Part shown: piece by piece, positions 41,227 to 51,434 of the stretch
Layout: every line of letters starts with the position of its first letter
How positions within the stretch are numbered: the first letter of the stretch is position 1
Assembly (NCBI GenBank): GCA_001023535.1
Contig: CP011020.1
Location: 2,245,734-2,309,733 of the forward strand
Direction: 5' to 3'
DNA: 64,000 bases
Origin: Pseudomonas chlororaphis
GTDB lineage: Bacteria > Pseudomonadota > Gammaproteobacteria > Pseudomonadales > Pseudomonadaceae
Position numbers and translations under genes: made by a program
Notes under the pieces: generated by a model
What the model was told of the DNA's origin: nothing
The model's database searches: none
The model's input: only the letters and a program-made list of their open reading frames with translations

Positions 41227-41322
41227 ATTCGCGAGCAAGCCCGCTCCCACAGGTGCTGATGGTTGATACGAAAGATATGGACACCGCAACCCCCTGTGGG
41301 AGCGGGCTTGCTCGCGAATGGG
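41227..41322. repeat. REPIN, family A, downstream of the RAYT gene
   Basis: TTCGCGAGCAAGCCCGCTCC and its inverse lie about 55 bp apart, 17 bp from the 3' end of the RAYT gene. Confidence 0.92.
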
Positions 41323-41338
41323 CCGACTCGATTCAAGC

Positions 41339-41797
41339 TCAAACCCAGATCGCATCCCACAAAGGATAGTCGCCAAACCGTTTGACCAAACCGGCCCGCA
41401 ATGGGTTGGCCACGACATACCGGGCAAGCTTGACCAGATTTTCTTCCCGTCGCAGCGCCCGGTCATGGTAGCCCTGCTGCCAGAGACTCCCCGTTCTCCC
41501 AGACTTCTCGTTGACGCCCCTGACACTTAAAGATTTCACCTGACACATCAACTGCCCTAAAGAGCCGCGATGCAGTTGGATCAACCAATGAAAATGGTCA
41601 GGCATTACGACGAAAGCCAACGAGTCTGCAATGCCACATTTCTCTATTGCCCTGAACTGGTGGATAACTATTCTGCCCAGACCGTAGTCCCTGAAAACAG
41701 GTTCGCGCTCCAACGTGTTGGCTGTCAGCAGATAGATGCGATTTGGCTCTGCCCATCGACCGATGCGCAGGCGATGCGAAGCTGAACGTGCAGGCAT
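41339..41797 (-). CDS. REP-associated tyrosine transposase (RAYT)
   Basis: This 152-residue single-domain Y1 transposase is related to IS200/IS605. The HUH-type metal motif is MPDHFHWLI (His68 and His70), and the predicted nucleophile is Tyr127 in LVKLARYVVANPLRAG. The QQGYHDRALRREE segment is typical of RAYTs, single-copy chromosomal enzymes thought to mobilise REP/REPIN sequences. Family A REPINs lie on both sides (41227-41322 and 41891-41986), which suggests family A is its cognate repeat. The frame is intact and all visible catalytic residues are present. Confidence 0.93.
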   Translation of the reverse strand: MPARSASHRLRIGRWAEPNRIYLLTANTLEREPVFRDYGLGRIVIHQFRAIEKCGIADSLAFVVMPDHFHWLIQLHRGSLGQLMCQVKSLSVRGVNEKSGRTGSLWQQGYHDRALRREENLVKLARYVVANPLRAGLVKRFGDYPLWDAIWV

Positions 41798-41890
41798 TCC
41801 ATCGAGTCCTTTCCTGGATGAAGTCCTGAAAGGCTAGCTTTGGAATTGGAGAATCCTGGGGCCAACCTTTAGCCGGATGTGTCTGGTCGA

Positions 41891-41986
41891 TCGCCTTCGC
41901 GAGCAAGCCCGCTCCCACAGGGGGTTTCTGGTGTTCATACATTTTGTGTCCACTAACCTGTGGGAGCGGGCTTGCTCGCGAAGGCG
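41891..41986. repeat. REPIN, family A, upstream of the RAYT gene
   Basis: TCGCCTTCGCGAGCAAGCCC and the inverse unit lie about 50 bp apart, upstream of the RAYT start and just after the GlcG-family gene end. Confidence 0.92.
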
Positions 41987-42006
41987 TTCGTCAACTCACC
42001 ACCGCA

Positions 42007-42447
42007 TCAAGCGCTCATCCCCACATCCGCTCCCAACCCCAACGCCTCGACAGCTCTCACCGCGCACTGCTCATCCACATCCGAAACATCACCACTCACA
42101 CCAATCGCCCCTAACACCCTCCCGTCCTGATCCCTGATCAACACCCCACCCGGAACCGGTACCACGCTGCCCTGCCCCAGGCTGTTCAGCGCGGCAATGA
42201 AGGCCGGGCGTTGTTGGGCGTCCTGGGCCAGCAGGCGCGAGCCCTTGCCCAGGGCGATGGCGCCCCAGGCCTTGCCGATGGCGATGTGGGGACGAAGCAG
42301 GCTCGCGCCGTCTTCGCGTTGCAGGGCGATCAGGTGGCCGCCGCTGTCGAGGATGGCGACGGTCAGGGGGGCGGCACTGATTTCGCGGCCGGCGGCAAGG
42401 GTTTGGCCGGCCAGGTTGACGGCGACGTTCAAGGTTAGAGCGCTCAT
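42007..42447 (-). CDS. GlcG/HbpS-family protein
   Basis: This 146-residue GlcG/HbpS (DUF336) domain has conserved PLTVAILDSGGHLIALQRED near residues 27-46, LRPHIAIGKAWGA, VPVPGGVLIRD and GAIGVSGDVSDVDEQCA. HbpS of Streptomyces binds haem, and GlcG homologues accompany glycolate/glyoxylate genes; the biochemical role is unknown. I chose the ATG at 42445-42447 (MSALTLNVAVNLAG) with AAGGACA upstream. It diverges from gcl, and both promoters carry the same palindrome, so it is probably coregulated with glyoxylate metabolism. Confidence 0.88.
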   Translation of the reverse strand: MSALTLNVAVNLAGQTLAAGREISAAPLTVAILDSGGHLIALQREDGASLLRPHIAIGKAWGAIALGKGSRLLAQDAQQRPAFIAALNSLGQGSVVPVPGGVLIRDQDGRVLGAIGVSGDVSDVDEQCAVRAVEALGLGADVGMSA

Positions 42448-42533
42448 GGGTGCTGTCCTTTTTTTGTGATGGGAGAGCCTTTCGGGTTTCACTTCAAGCA
42501 AAACCGAACACCACAAATAGAACACAACAAAAT

Positions 42534-42562
42534 ATATTTTTGTATACAATAATTATCACAAA
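42534..42562 (-). promoter_or_regulatory. candidate promoter of the GlcG-family gene, with operator in spacer
   Basis: On the minus strand TTGTGA (42557-42562), a 17-nt spacer and AATATA (42534-42539) frame the palindrome at 42540-42549. A repressor there would block RNA polymerase. Confidence 0.45.
42540..42549. promoter_or_regulatory. TTGTATACAA operator 1 (GlcG side)
   Basis: This perfect 10-bp palindrome is identical to the one at 42679-42688. The pattern fits GntR-family (FCD-type) operators; the regulator gene is not in the window. Confidence 0.65.
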
Positions 42563-42634
42563 GCCCCTACACTGACGAAAAACACCCTTCCCCGTGGGCT
42601 TTCGACGAATAAAACAGGCGCTTGAGAAAATGGA

Positions 42635-42664
42635 TTGACCTGCGCCGCTTAGCGTGAATACACT
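42635..42664 (+). promoter_or_regulatory. sigma-70 promoter of the gcl operon
   Basis: TTGACC (42635-42640), an 18-nt spacer and TACACT (42659-42664) predict a start near 42671. The operator at 42679-42688 would lie at about +9 to +18. Confidence 0.55.
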
Positions 42665-42678
42665 CGACGCACAGCCAC

Positions 42679-42688
42679 TTGTATACAA
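42679..42688. promoter_or_regulatory. TTGTATACAA operator 2 (gcl side)
   Basis: This perfect palindrome lies 26 bp before the gcl ATG, downstream of the predicted promoter, a typical repressor roadblock position. Confidence 0.65.
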
Positions 42689-42714
42689 TTACAAAACGTA
42701 AGAGGCACAAAACC

Positions 42715-44490
<1,776 letters not shown>

Positions 44491-44538
44491 CACTGACGCC
44501 TCCACAGGCACTGCTGTTCATGAAGGACATCACCGGAC

Positions 44539-44630
44539 CTGTGGCGAGGGAGCTTGCTCCCGCTGGCTGCGCAGCAGCCCATTTTGTGAGTGCTTTGCAC
44601 TCAAGCGGGAGCAAGCTCCCTCGCCACAAG
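44539..44630. repeat. REPIN, family B, between gcl and hyi
   Basis: TGTGGCGAGGGAGCTTGCTC and its inverse flank GGCTGCGCAGCAGCC-type internal arms, inside the gcl operon. Confidence 0.9.
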
Positions 44631-44658
44631 GGTCCCTACACCTCTACAGGAGATTGTC

Positions 44659-45441
<783 letters not shown>

Positions 45442-45455
45442 TGCCGCGCGAGCTT

Positions 45456-45567
45456 TTGTGGCGAGGGAGCTTGCTCCCGCTCGGCTGCGAAGCAGACGCA
45501 TGATTTTACCCGGCACGATTTCTGGGGCCGCTTCGCGACCCAGCGGGAGCAAGCTCCCTCGCCACAG
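45456..45567. repeat. REPIN, family B, between hyi and glxR
   Basis: TGTGGCGAGGGAGCTTGCTC at the left and its inverse at the right are about 65 bp apart, inside the gcl operon. Confidence 0.9.
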
Positions 45568-45603
45568 AAACACCGGGCCCTAGACAACAAGAGGATTTTC
45601 CCC

Positions 45604-46494
45604 ATGGCTAAAATCGGATTCATCGGCACCGGCATCATGGGCCACCCAATGGCATTGAACCTGCAAAAGGCTGGTCACAGCCTGTTGCTGTCCCAGCACC
45701 ACGACGCGGCCCCGGCCGACCTGCTGGCCGGCGGCGCGGTGGCGCTGGCCAACCCACGGGAAGTGGCCCAGGAAGCCGAGTTCATCATCGTGATGGTCCC
45801 GGACACCCCTCAGGTCGAGGACGTGCTGTTCCGCGCCGATGGCGTGGCGGCTGGCGTCGGCGCGGGCAAGGTGGTGATCGACATGAGCTCGATCTCCCCC
45901 ACCGCCACCAAGGCGTTCGCGGCGAAGATCAATGAAAAAGGCGCGCAGTACCTTGATGCGCCGGTGTCTGGCGGCGAAGTCGGCGCCAAGGCGGCCACCC
46001 TGAGCATCATGGTCGGCGGCGACAGCGCGGCGTTCGAACGCGCCTTGCCGCTGTTCCAGGCCATGGGCAAGAACATCACCCTGGTGGGCGGCAATGGCGA
46101 TGGCCAGACCGCCAAGGTGGCGAACCAGATCATCGTCGCCCTGAACATCCAGGCCGTGGCCGAGGCGCTGCTGTTCGCCGCGAAGAACGGCGCGGACCCG
46201 GCCAAGGTTCGCGAGGCCCTGATGGGCGGCTTCGCCTCGTCGAAGATCCTGGAAGTGCACGGCGAACGCATGATCAAGGGCACCTTCGACCCAGGCTTCC
46301 GCATCAGCCTGCACCAGAAGGACCTGAACCTGGCCCTGCAAGGCGCCCGGGAGTTGAACATCAACCTGCCCAACACCGCCAACGCCCAGCAAGTGTTCAG
46401 CACCTGCGCGGCCCTCGGCGGCGGCAACTGGGATCACTCGGCGCTGATCAAGGGCCTGGAGCACATGGCGAATTTCTCGATCCGCGATAACTGA
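45604..46494 (+). CDS. glxR: 2-hydroxy-3-oxopropionate (tartronate semialdehyde) reductase
   Basis: GlxR reduces tartronate semialdehyde to D-glycerate. The 296-residue beta-hydroxyacid dehydrogenase has an N-terminal Rossmann motif (IGFIGTGIMGHPMALNL), the substrate-binding DAPVSGGEVGAKAATLSIMVGG, and the catalytic lysine in GQTAKVANQIIVALN. AGAGGA precedes the ATG. Third gene of the gcl operon, consistent with the product passing to glycerate kinase (ttuD). Confidence 0.96.
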   Translation: MAKIGFIGTGIMGHPMALNLQKAGHSLLLSQHHDAAPADLLAGGAVALANPREVAQEAEFIIVMVPDTPQVEDVLFRADGVAAGVGAGKVVIDMSSISPTATKAFAAKINEKGAQYLDAPVSGGEVGAKAATLSIMVGGDSAAFERALPLFQAMGKNITLVGGNGDGQTAKVANQIIVALNIQAVAEALLFAAKNGADPAKVREALMGGFASSKILEVHGERMIKGTFDPGFRISLHQKDLNLALQGARELNINLPNTANAQQVFSTCAALGGGNWDHSALIKGLEHMANFSIRDN

Positions 46495-46509
46495 TCCACC
46501 ACAAAACCC

Positions 46510-46596
46510 TGTGGGAGCGAGCTTGCTCGCGAAGGTGTGTCAGCCACACATATGCCGTCTGGCACACCGCCTTCGCGAGCAAGCCCGCTCCCACAA
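46510..46596. repeat. REPIN, family A, between glxR and ttuD
   Basis: TGTGGGAGCGAGCTTGCTCG and its inverse lie inside the gcl operon; this copy belongs to a different family from the two upstream spacers. Confidence 0.9.
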
Positions 46597-46641
46597 GGGT
46601 TTCGCGCTGAATTCGAATAACAAGAACTCCGGGAGCCCGCC

Positions 46642-47922
46642 ATGTCGGTCGATCCGCAACAATTGCTGCGCGAGCTGTTTGCCACGGCCATCGACGCGGC
46701 GCATCCGCAGCACGTCCTTGAACAATACCTGCCTCGCGACCGCAGCGGCCGGGTGATCGTCATCGGTGCCGGCAAGGCTGCCGCCGCCATGGCCCAGGTG
46801 GTCGAGCGCTGCTGGGAGGGCGAGGTCTCGGGCCTGGTGGTAACCCGCTACGGCCATGGCGCGCCCTGCGAGAAAATCGAAGTGGTGGAAGCCGCCCACC
46901 CGGTGCCCGATGCAGCCGGCCTGGCGGTTGCCCGGCGAGTGCTGGAACTGGTCAGTCACCTGACCGAGGACGACCGGGTGATTCTCCTGCTGTCCGGTGG
47001 AGGCTCGGCATTGCTGGCACTGCCCGCGGCCGGCATCACCCTGGCCGACAAGCAATCGATCAACAAGGCCCTGCTCAAGTCCGGCGCCACCATCGGCGAG
47101 ATGAACTGCGTGCGCAAGCACCTCTCGGCGATCAAGGGCGGGCGCCTGGGCAAAGCCTGCTGGCCGGCAACGGTCTACACCTATGCGATTTCCGATGTGC
47201 CCGGGGACCTCGCCACGGTCATCGCCTCCGGCCCTACCGTGGCCGACCCGAGCACCTCGGCCGAGGCCTTGGCAATCCTCAAGCGTTACCACATCGAGGT
47301 CCCCGCCTCCGTGCGCGCCTGGCTGCAAAGCCCGGAATCGGAAACCGTCAAGCCTGGCGACCCGAGCCTGGCCCGCAGCCATTTCCAGCTGATCGCCCGG
47401 CCCCAGCAGTCCCTCGAAGCGGCTGCCGTGAAAGCCCGTCAGGCCGGCTTCAGCCCGTTGATCCTCGGCGACCTGGAAGGCGAATCCCGGGAGGTGGCGA
47501 AGGTCCATGCCGGCATCGCCCGGCAGATCGCCCTGCACGGCCAGCCCTTGCCGGCCCCGTGCGTGATCCTGTCCGGCGGCGAAACCACGGTCACCGTGCG
47601 CGGCCATGGCCGGGGTGGCCGCAATGCCGAATTCCTCCTGAGCCTGACCGACAGCCTCAAGGGGTATCCCGGCATCTATGCCCTGGCCGGCGACACCGAC
47701 GGCATCGACGGCTCCGAGGACAACGCCGGCGTCCTCATGACCCCGGACAGCTATCGCCGCGCCGCCGAACTGGGCCTGAACGCCAGCGATGAATTGGACG
47801 ACAACAACGGCTACGGCTACTTCGCCGCGCTGGACGGGCTGATCATCACCGAGCCGACCCGCACCAACGTCAACGACTTTCGCGCCATCCTGATTCTCGA
47901 GGCCCCCAAACATGACGCCTGA
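46642..47922 (+). CDS. ttuD: glycerate 2-kinase / hydroxypyruvate reductase TtuD (MOFRL family)
   Basis: This 426-residue protein of the DUF4147 plus MOFRL type phosphorylates D-glycerate to 2-phosphoglycerate; older annotation calls it hydroxypyruvate reductase. Landmarks are VIVIGAGKAAAAMAQV, LLLSGGGSALLALPAAG, AIKGGRLG, ILSGGETTVTVRGHGRGGRN (MOFRL) and DTDGIDGSEDNAG. A purine-rich CCGGGAGC site precedes the ATG. The 3' end overlaps pyk by 11 nt. The reaction links the glyoxylate branch to lower glycolysis. Confidence 0.94.
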   Translation: MSVDPQQLLRELFATAIDAAHPQHVLEQYLPRDRSGRVIVIGAGKAAAAMAQVVERCWEGEVSGLVVTRYGHGAPCEKIEVVEAAHPVPDAAGLAVARRVLELVSHLTEDDRVILLLSGGGSALLALPAAGITLADKQSINKALLKSGATIGEMNCVRKHLSAIKGGRLGKACWPATVYTYAISDVPGDLATVIASGPTVADPSTSAEALAILKRYHIEVPASVRAWLQSPESETVKPGDPSLARSHFQLIARPQQSLEAAAVKARQAGFSPLILGDLEGESREVAKVHAGIARQIALHGQPLPAPCVILSGGETTVTVRGHGRGGRNAEFLLSLTDSLKGYPGIYALAGDTDGIDGSEDNAGVLMTPDSYRRAAELGLNASDELDDNNGYGYFAALDGLIITEPTRTNVNDFRAILILEAPKHDA

Positions 47923-49327
47923 CAAGAAGGTCAAGATCCTCGCCACACTCGGCCCCGCGACCCGTGGCATCGATGACATCCGCGATCTGGTGCAGGCCGG
48001 CGTGAACATCTTCCGCCTGAACTTCAGCCATGGCGACCACGCCGATCACGCCCAGCGCTACCGCTGGATTCGTGACGTCGAACAGCAGTTGAACTACCCG
48101 CTGGGTATCCTGATGGACCTGCAAGGCCCGAAACTGCGGGTCGGCCGGTTTGCCGACGGCAAGGTGCTGCTGCAACGCGGCCAGGCCCTGCGCCTGGACC
48201 TGGACCCGACGCCGGGCGATCAACGCCGGGTCAACCTGCCCCACCCGGAAATCATCGCGGCCCTGGAGCCCGGCATGGACCTGCTGCTGGACGACGGCAA
48301 GTTGCGCCTGCGGGTGACGGCCCGGCACAGCGACGCCATCGACACCGAGGTGCTCAACGGCGGCGAGCTGTCCGACCGCAAGGGCGTGAACGTGCCCCAG
48401 GCCGTGCTCGACCTGAGTCCGCTGACCCAAAAGGACCGGCGCGACTTGAGCTTCGGCCTGGAGCTGGGCGTGGACTGGGTGGCGCTGTCGTTCGTCCAGC
48501 GTCCCGACGACATCCGCGAGGCCCGGGCCCTGATCGGGGACAAGGCGTTCCTGATGGCGAAGATCGAGAAACCATCGGCGGTGAGCCAATTGCGCGAAAT
48601 CGCTGAACTGTGCGACGCGATCATGGTTGCCCGCGGTGACCTGGGCGTCGAAGTGCCAGCCGAAAGCGTGCCGCAGATCCAGAAAAGCATCATCGGCACT
48701 TGCCGCGCCCTCGGCAAACCGGTGGTGGTCGCCACGCAGATGCTCGAGTCGATGCGGTTCTCCCCGGCGCCGACCCGCGCCGAGGTCACCGACGTGGCCA
48801 ACGCCGTGGCCGAAGGGGCCGACGCGGTGATGCTCTCGGCGGAAACCGCGTCGGGCGACTACCCCCTCGAGGCGGTGCAGATGATGAGCAAGATCATCCG
48901 CCAGGTGGAAAACGGCCCCGACTACCCGGCGCAACTGGACGTCAGCCGGCCGAAAGCCGAGGCCACGGTGTCGGACGCCATCAGTTGTGCCATCCGCCGC
49001 ATCAGCAGCATCCTGCCGGTGGCGGTGCTGGTGAACTACAGCGAGTCGGGTGCCTCCAGCCTCCGGGCGGCGCGGGAGCGGCCAACGGTGCCGATCCTCA
49101 ACCTCACGCCGAATCTCGCCGCGGCGCGCCGCCTGACCGTGGCCTGGGGCGTGCACTCGGTGGTCAACGACCGGCTGCGGCAAGTGGACGAGGTGTGCTC
49201 CACCGCCCTGGAAATCGCCCAGGCCCAAGGCATGGCCCAGCGTGGCGACACCCTGCTGATCACCGCGGGCGTGCCGTTCGGGCAACCGGGGTCGACCAAT
49301 TCGTTGCGTATCGAGACGTTGATCTAG
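47912..49327 (+). CDS. pyk: pyruvate kinase
   Basis: This 471-residue pyruvate kinase converts phosphoenolpyruvate to pyruvate with ATP formation. Motifs are KILATLGPATRG, RLNFSHGDHADH, the K-binding segment FLMAKIEKPSAVSQL, MVARGDLGVEVP and VVATQMLESM. A short C-terminal allosteric domain follows. It is the last gene of the gcl operon (PykF/TtuE position), overlapping ttuD by 11 nt, so glyoxylate is carried through to pyruvate by one transcript. REP units follow instead of a clear intrinsic terminator. Confidence 0.96.
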   Translation: MTPDKKVKILATLGPATRGIDDIRDLVQAGVNIFRLNFSHGDHADHAQRYRWIRDVEQQLNYPLGILMDLQGPKLRVGRFADGKVLLQRGQALRLDLDPTPGDQRRVNLPHPEIIAALEPGMDLLLDDGKLRLRVTARHSDAIDTEVLNGGELSDRKGVNVPQAVLDLSPLTQKDRRDLSFGLELGVDWVALSFVQRPDDIREARALIGDKAFLMAKIEKPSAVSQLREIAELCDAIMVARGDLGVEVPAESVPQIQKSIIGTCRALGKPVVVATQMLESMRFSPAPTRAEVTDVANAVAEGADAVMLSAETASGDYPLEAVQMMSKIIRQVENGPDYPAQLDVSRPKAEATVSDAISCAIRRISSILPVAVLVNYSESGASSLRAARERPTVPILNLTPNLAAARRLTVAWGVHSVVNDRLRQVDEVCSTALEIAQAQGMAQRGDTLLITAGVPFGQPGSTNSLRIETLI

Positions 49328-49344
49328 CGCCTGTACTGGCCTCT

Positions 49345-49371
49345 TCGCGAGCAAGCCCGCTCCCACAAGGA
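49345..49371. repeat. single REP, family A
   Basis: A solitary TTCGCGAGCAAGCCCGCTCC unit lies shortly after the pyk stop with no partner within 100 bp. Confidence 0.8.
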
Positions 49372-49382
49372 CGTCACCGCCC

Positions 49383-49478
49383 CGTGGCGAGGGAGCTTGC
49401 TCCCGCTGGAGCGCGCAGCGGTCCCAAGCTTTTTGGGGCTGCTACGCAGCCCAGCGGGAGCAAGCCCCCTCGCCACGA
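49383..49478. repeat. REPIN, family B
   Basis: GTGGCGAGGGAGCTTGCTCC and its inverse have arms GCGCAGCGGTCCC / GGGGCTGCTACGC. It is nearly identical inside to the copy at 52449-52544. Confidence 0.9.
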
Positions 49479-49548
49479 CAAGTGATGAACCTTGAGTAAA
49501 CAGCGTTACGCTCCGGCAGGGGCTTGGTGAACGCTGCGAGTTCAATGT

Positions 49549-49572
49549 GGAAGCGGGCTTGCTCGCGAAGGG
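49549..49572. repeat. single degenerate REP, family A
   Basis: TGTGGAAGCGGGCTTGCTCG with one mismatch to the family consensus lies 29 bp before the urea-transporter start. Confidence 0.7.
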
Positions 49573-49600
49573 TTCACCCTGGTTTATCAGACACACAACC

Positions 49601-50503
49601 ATGCCCAACCCCCACTGCCCCGACTGGGCCACCGCCCTGCTCAACGGCTTCAGCCAGATTTTCCTCCAGCGCCATCCGCTGTGCGGCCTGTTGTGCCTGC
49701 TGGCGATCCTGCTTGGCGCCCCGGCCCTGTTCGCAGGAGCGTTGCTCGGCGGCGTGGCCGGGTTGCTCACGGCCCAGCGGCGGGGCTACCCCAAGGCGGA
49801 TCGCCAGGCCGGGCTGTTCAGCTACAACGGCATCCTGCTGGGGTTGTTGTTGGGTCTCACCTTGCCCGGGTCCATCCTGTTGCCGCCGTTGGTCATCGCC
49901 GGCGGCGGTCTTGGCGCGATGCTGACCCAGCAGTGGCTCAAGCGAACTCGCAGCCCTCGCAGCCTGCCCGCCTACACAGCGCCGTTCGTGGGGCTGGGCT
50001 GGCTGCTGCTGGCGTTCGCCACGCCGTCAGCGTCGCCACCCCCGGCGGCCCTGTCGTTGCCCAACCTGCTGGCTGCGCCGTTGAACGGACTGGCCCAGGT
50101 CATGCTGCTCGACGGCCCATGGGCCGGGGCACTGATTGCCCTGGGCCTGTTGCTCGCCAACCGACGCGCCGCCGGCTGGGCCCTGTTCGGTTCGGTCGCC
50201 GGCCTGGGCTTCGCCCTGCTGCACCCTGATCACGCCGCCGCCCTGTCCGGCCTGGCGGGCTACAACCCGGCGCTGGTGGCTTTGGCCCTCAGCCCGCAAC
50301 ACCGCCGGCCGTGGCTGCCGTTGGCGGGCATCCTGCTGGCGATCCTGCTCACGCCGGGCTTCGGCGCCCTCGGCCTGGCGCCGCTGACGGCACCGTTCAT
50401 CCTGGCCTGCTGGCTGGTCCAGGCCAGCCGTCGCACCTGGCACCAGGCCTGTCTCGATGCTGCGCCTTGCGCTCTGCGGGGCAATCACCCTAGGCTTCGC
50501 TGA
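49601..50503 (+). CDS. urea transporter
   Basis: This 300-residue inner-membrane protein of the bacterial urea-transporter (UT) family has about ten helices in two similar halves. The repeated pattern LFSYNGILLGLLLGLT in the first half and GYNPALVALALS in the second is the UT signature. LPAYTAPFVGLGWLLLAF and LPNLLAAPLNGLAQV flank the inter-half region. It allows passive urea uptake. I chose the ATG at 49601 (MPNPHCPDWATALLNGFSQI). It is 15 nt upstream of the potassium-channel gene, so the two are probably cotranscribed. Confidence 0.88.
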   Translation: MPNPHCPDWATALLNGFSQIFLQRHPLCGLLCLLAILLGAPALFAGALLGGVAGLLTAQRRGYPKADRQAGLFSYNGILLGLLLGLTLPGSILLPPLVIAGGGLGAMLTQQWLKRTRSPRSLPAYTAPFVGLGWLLLAFATPSASPPPAALSLPNLLAAPLNGLAQVMLLDGPWAGALIALGLLLANRRAAGWALFGSVAGLGFALLHPDHAAALSGLAGYNPALVALALSPQHRRPWLPLAGILLAILLTPGFGALGLAPLTAPFILACWLVQASRRTWHQACLDAAPCALRGNHPRLR

Positions 50504-50518
50504 TTCCGAGATCAGGCG

Positions 50519-51349
50519 ATGGGTATGGACAGCAACAACAATTGGCGTGAACGCCTCTACATCATGATTTTCCAGACCGACACCGTGGCCGGCCGGCGTT
50601 TCGACAGCACCTTGTTGTTGATCATCCTCGCCAGCCTGGTGATCGTGATGCTCGACAGCATCGACAGCGTGCATCAGGACTATGCGTCCGTGCTGGCCGG
50701 CATCGAATGGGGCTTTACCTTCATCTTCATCGTCGAGTACGGCTTGCGCCTGTATTGCTCGCCCAAGCCGCTGCGCTATGCCTTCAGTTTCTATGGGCTG
50801 GTGGATCTGCTGGCGATCGTGCCGGGGATCCTGGCGCTGTACTACAGCGATGCCCAGTACCTGCTGATCATTCGTATCATCCGCATGCTGCGGATCTTCC
50901 GCGTGCTCAAGCTCAGCCCCTACCTCAAGCAGGCCAACTACCTGATGGCGGCATTGCGGGGCAGCAAGCAGAAGATCATCGTGTTCCTGGTCAGCGTCTC
51001 GACCCTGGTGACGGTGTTCGGCACCTTGATGTATGTCATCGAAGGCCCCGAGCACGGCTTCACCAGCATTCCCAAGGGCATCTATTGGGCTATCGTGACA
51101 CTGACCACCGTGGGCTTCGGCGACATCGTGCCCAAGACGCCGCTGGGCCAGGTGGTGTCCTCCATGGTGATGATCACGGGTTACTCGATCATCGCCGTGC
51201 CCACCGGCATTTTCACCGCCGAACTGGCCACCGCCATGCGCGGCGATCAGCTCAAGCATGACTGCCCGGTGTGCAACAAGAACAGCCATGAACAGGCGGC
51301 GGCCTTTTGTGCCCGTTGTGGCAACGCGCTGTTCAAGAAATTGGAATAA
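50519..51349 (+). CDS. voltage-gated-type potassium channel with C-terminal zinc ribbon
   Basis: This 276-residue six-helix ion channel has an S4 with spaced arginines (IRIIRMLRIFRVLKL, about residues 121-135). The pore helix and selectivity filter TLTTVGFGDIVP predict K+ selectivity. S6 is followed by MRGDQLKHDCPVCNKN and CARCGNALFKK, a four-cysteine zinc-ribbon tail not present in the smallest Kv-type channels. AACAACAA at codons 6-8 (50534-50541) fits the Hfq/Crc motif. It follows the urea-transporter gene by 15 nt. P. aeruginosa carries a K+-channel gene (PA1496) beside its gcl cluster, from memory. Confidence 0.9.
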   Translation: MGMDSNNNWRERLYIMIFQTDTVAGRRFDSTLLLIILASLVIVMLDSIDSVHQDYASVLAGIEWGFTFIFIVEYGLRLYCSPKPLRYAFSFYGLVDLLAIVPGILALYYSDAQYLLIIRIIRMLRIFRVLKLSPYLKQANYLMAALRGSKQKIIVFLVSVSTLVTVFGTLMYVIEGPEHGFTSIPKGIYWAIVTLTTVGFGDIVPKTPLGQVVSSMVMITGYSIIAVPTGIFTAELATAMRGDQLKHDCPVCNKNSHEQAAAFCARCGNALFKKLE

Positions 51350-51434
51350 GCAAAGTACTTTTAAATGCTTGAAGACCTATGCGCTTGCGGCTAGTTTGCC
51401 CGGCACTCCCCGTCCCAATAAAAAGGAATTCGCA

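Noticed and set aside
49345..49572. Cluster of repeats after pyk as a possible CRISPR array
   Set aside because: The units are REP sequences of two families in mixed orientation with no regular spacers and no cas genes.
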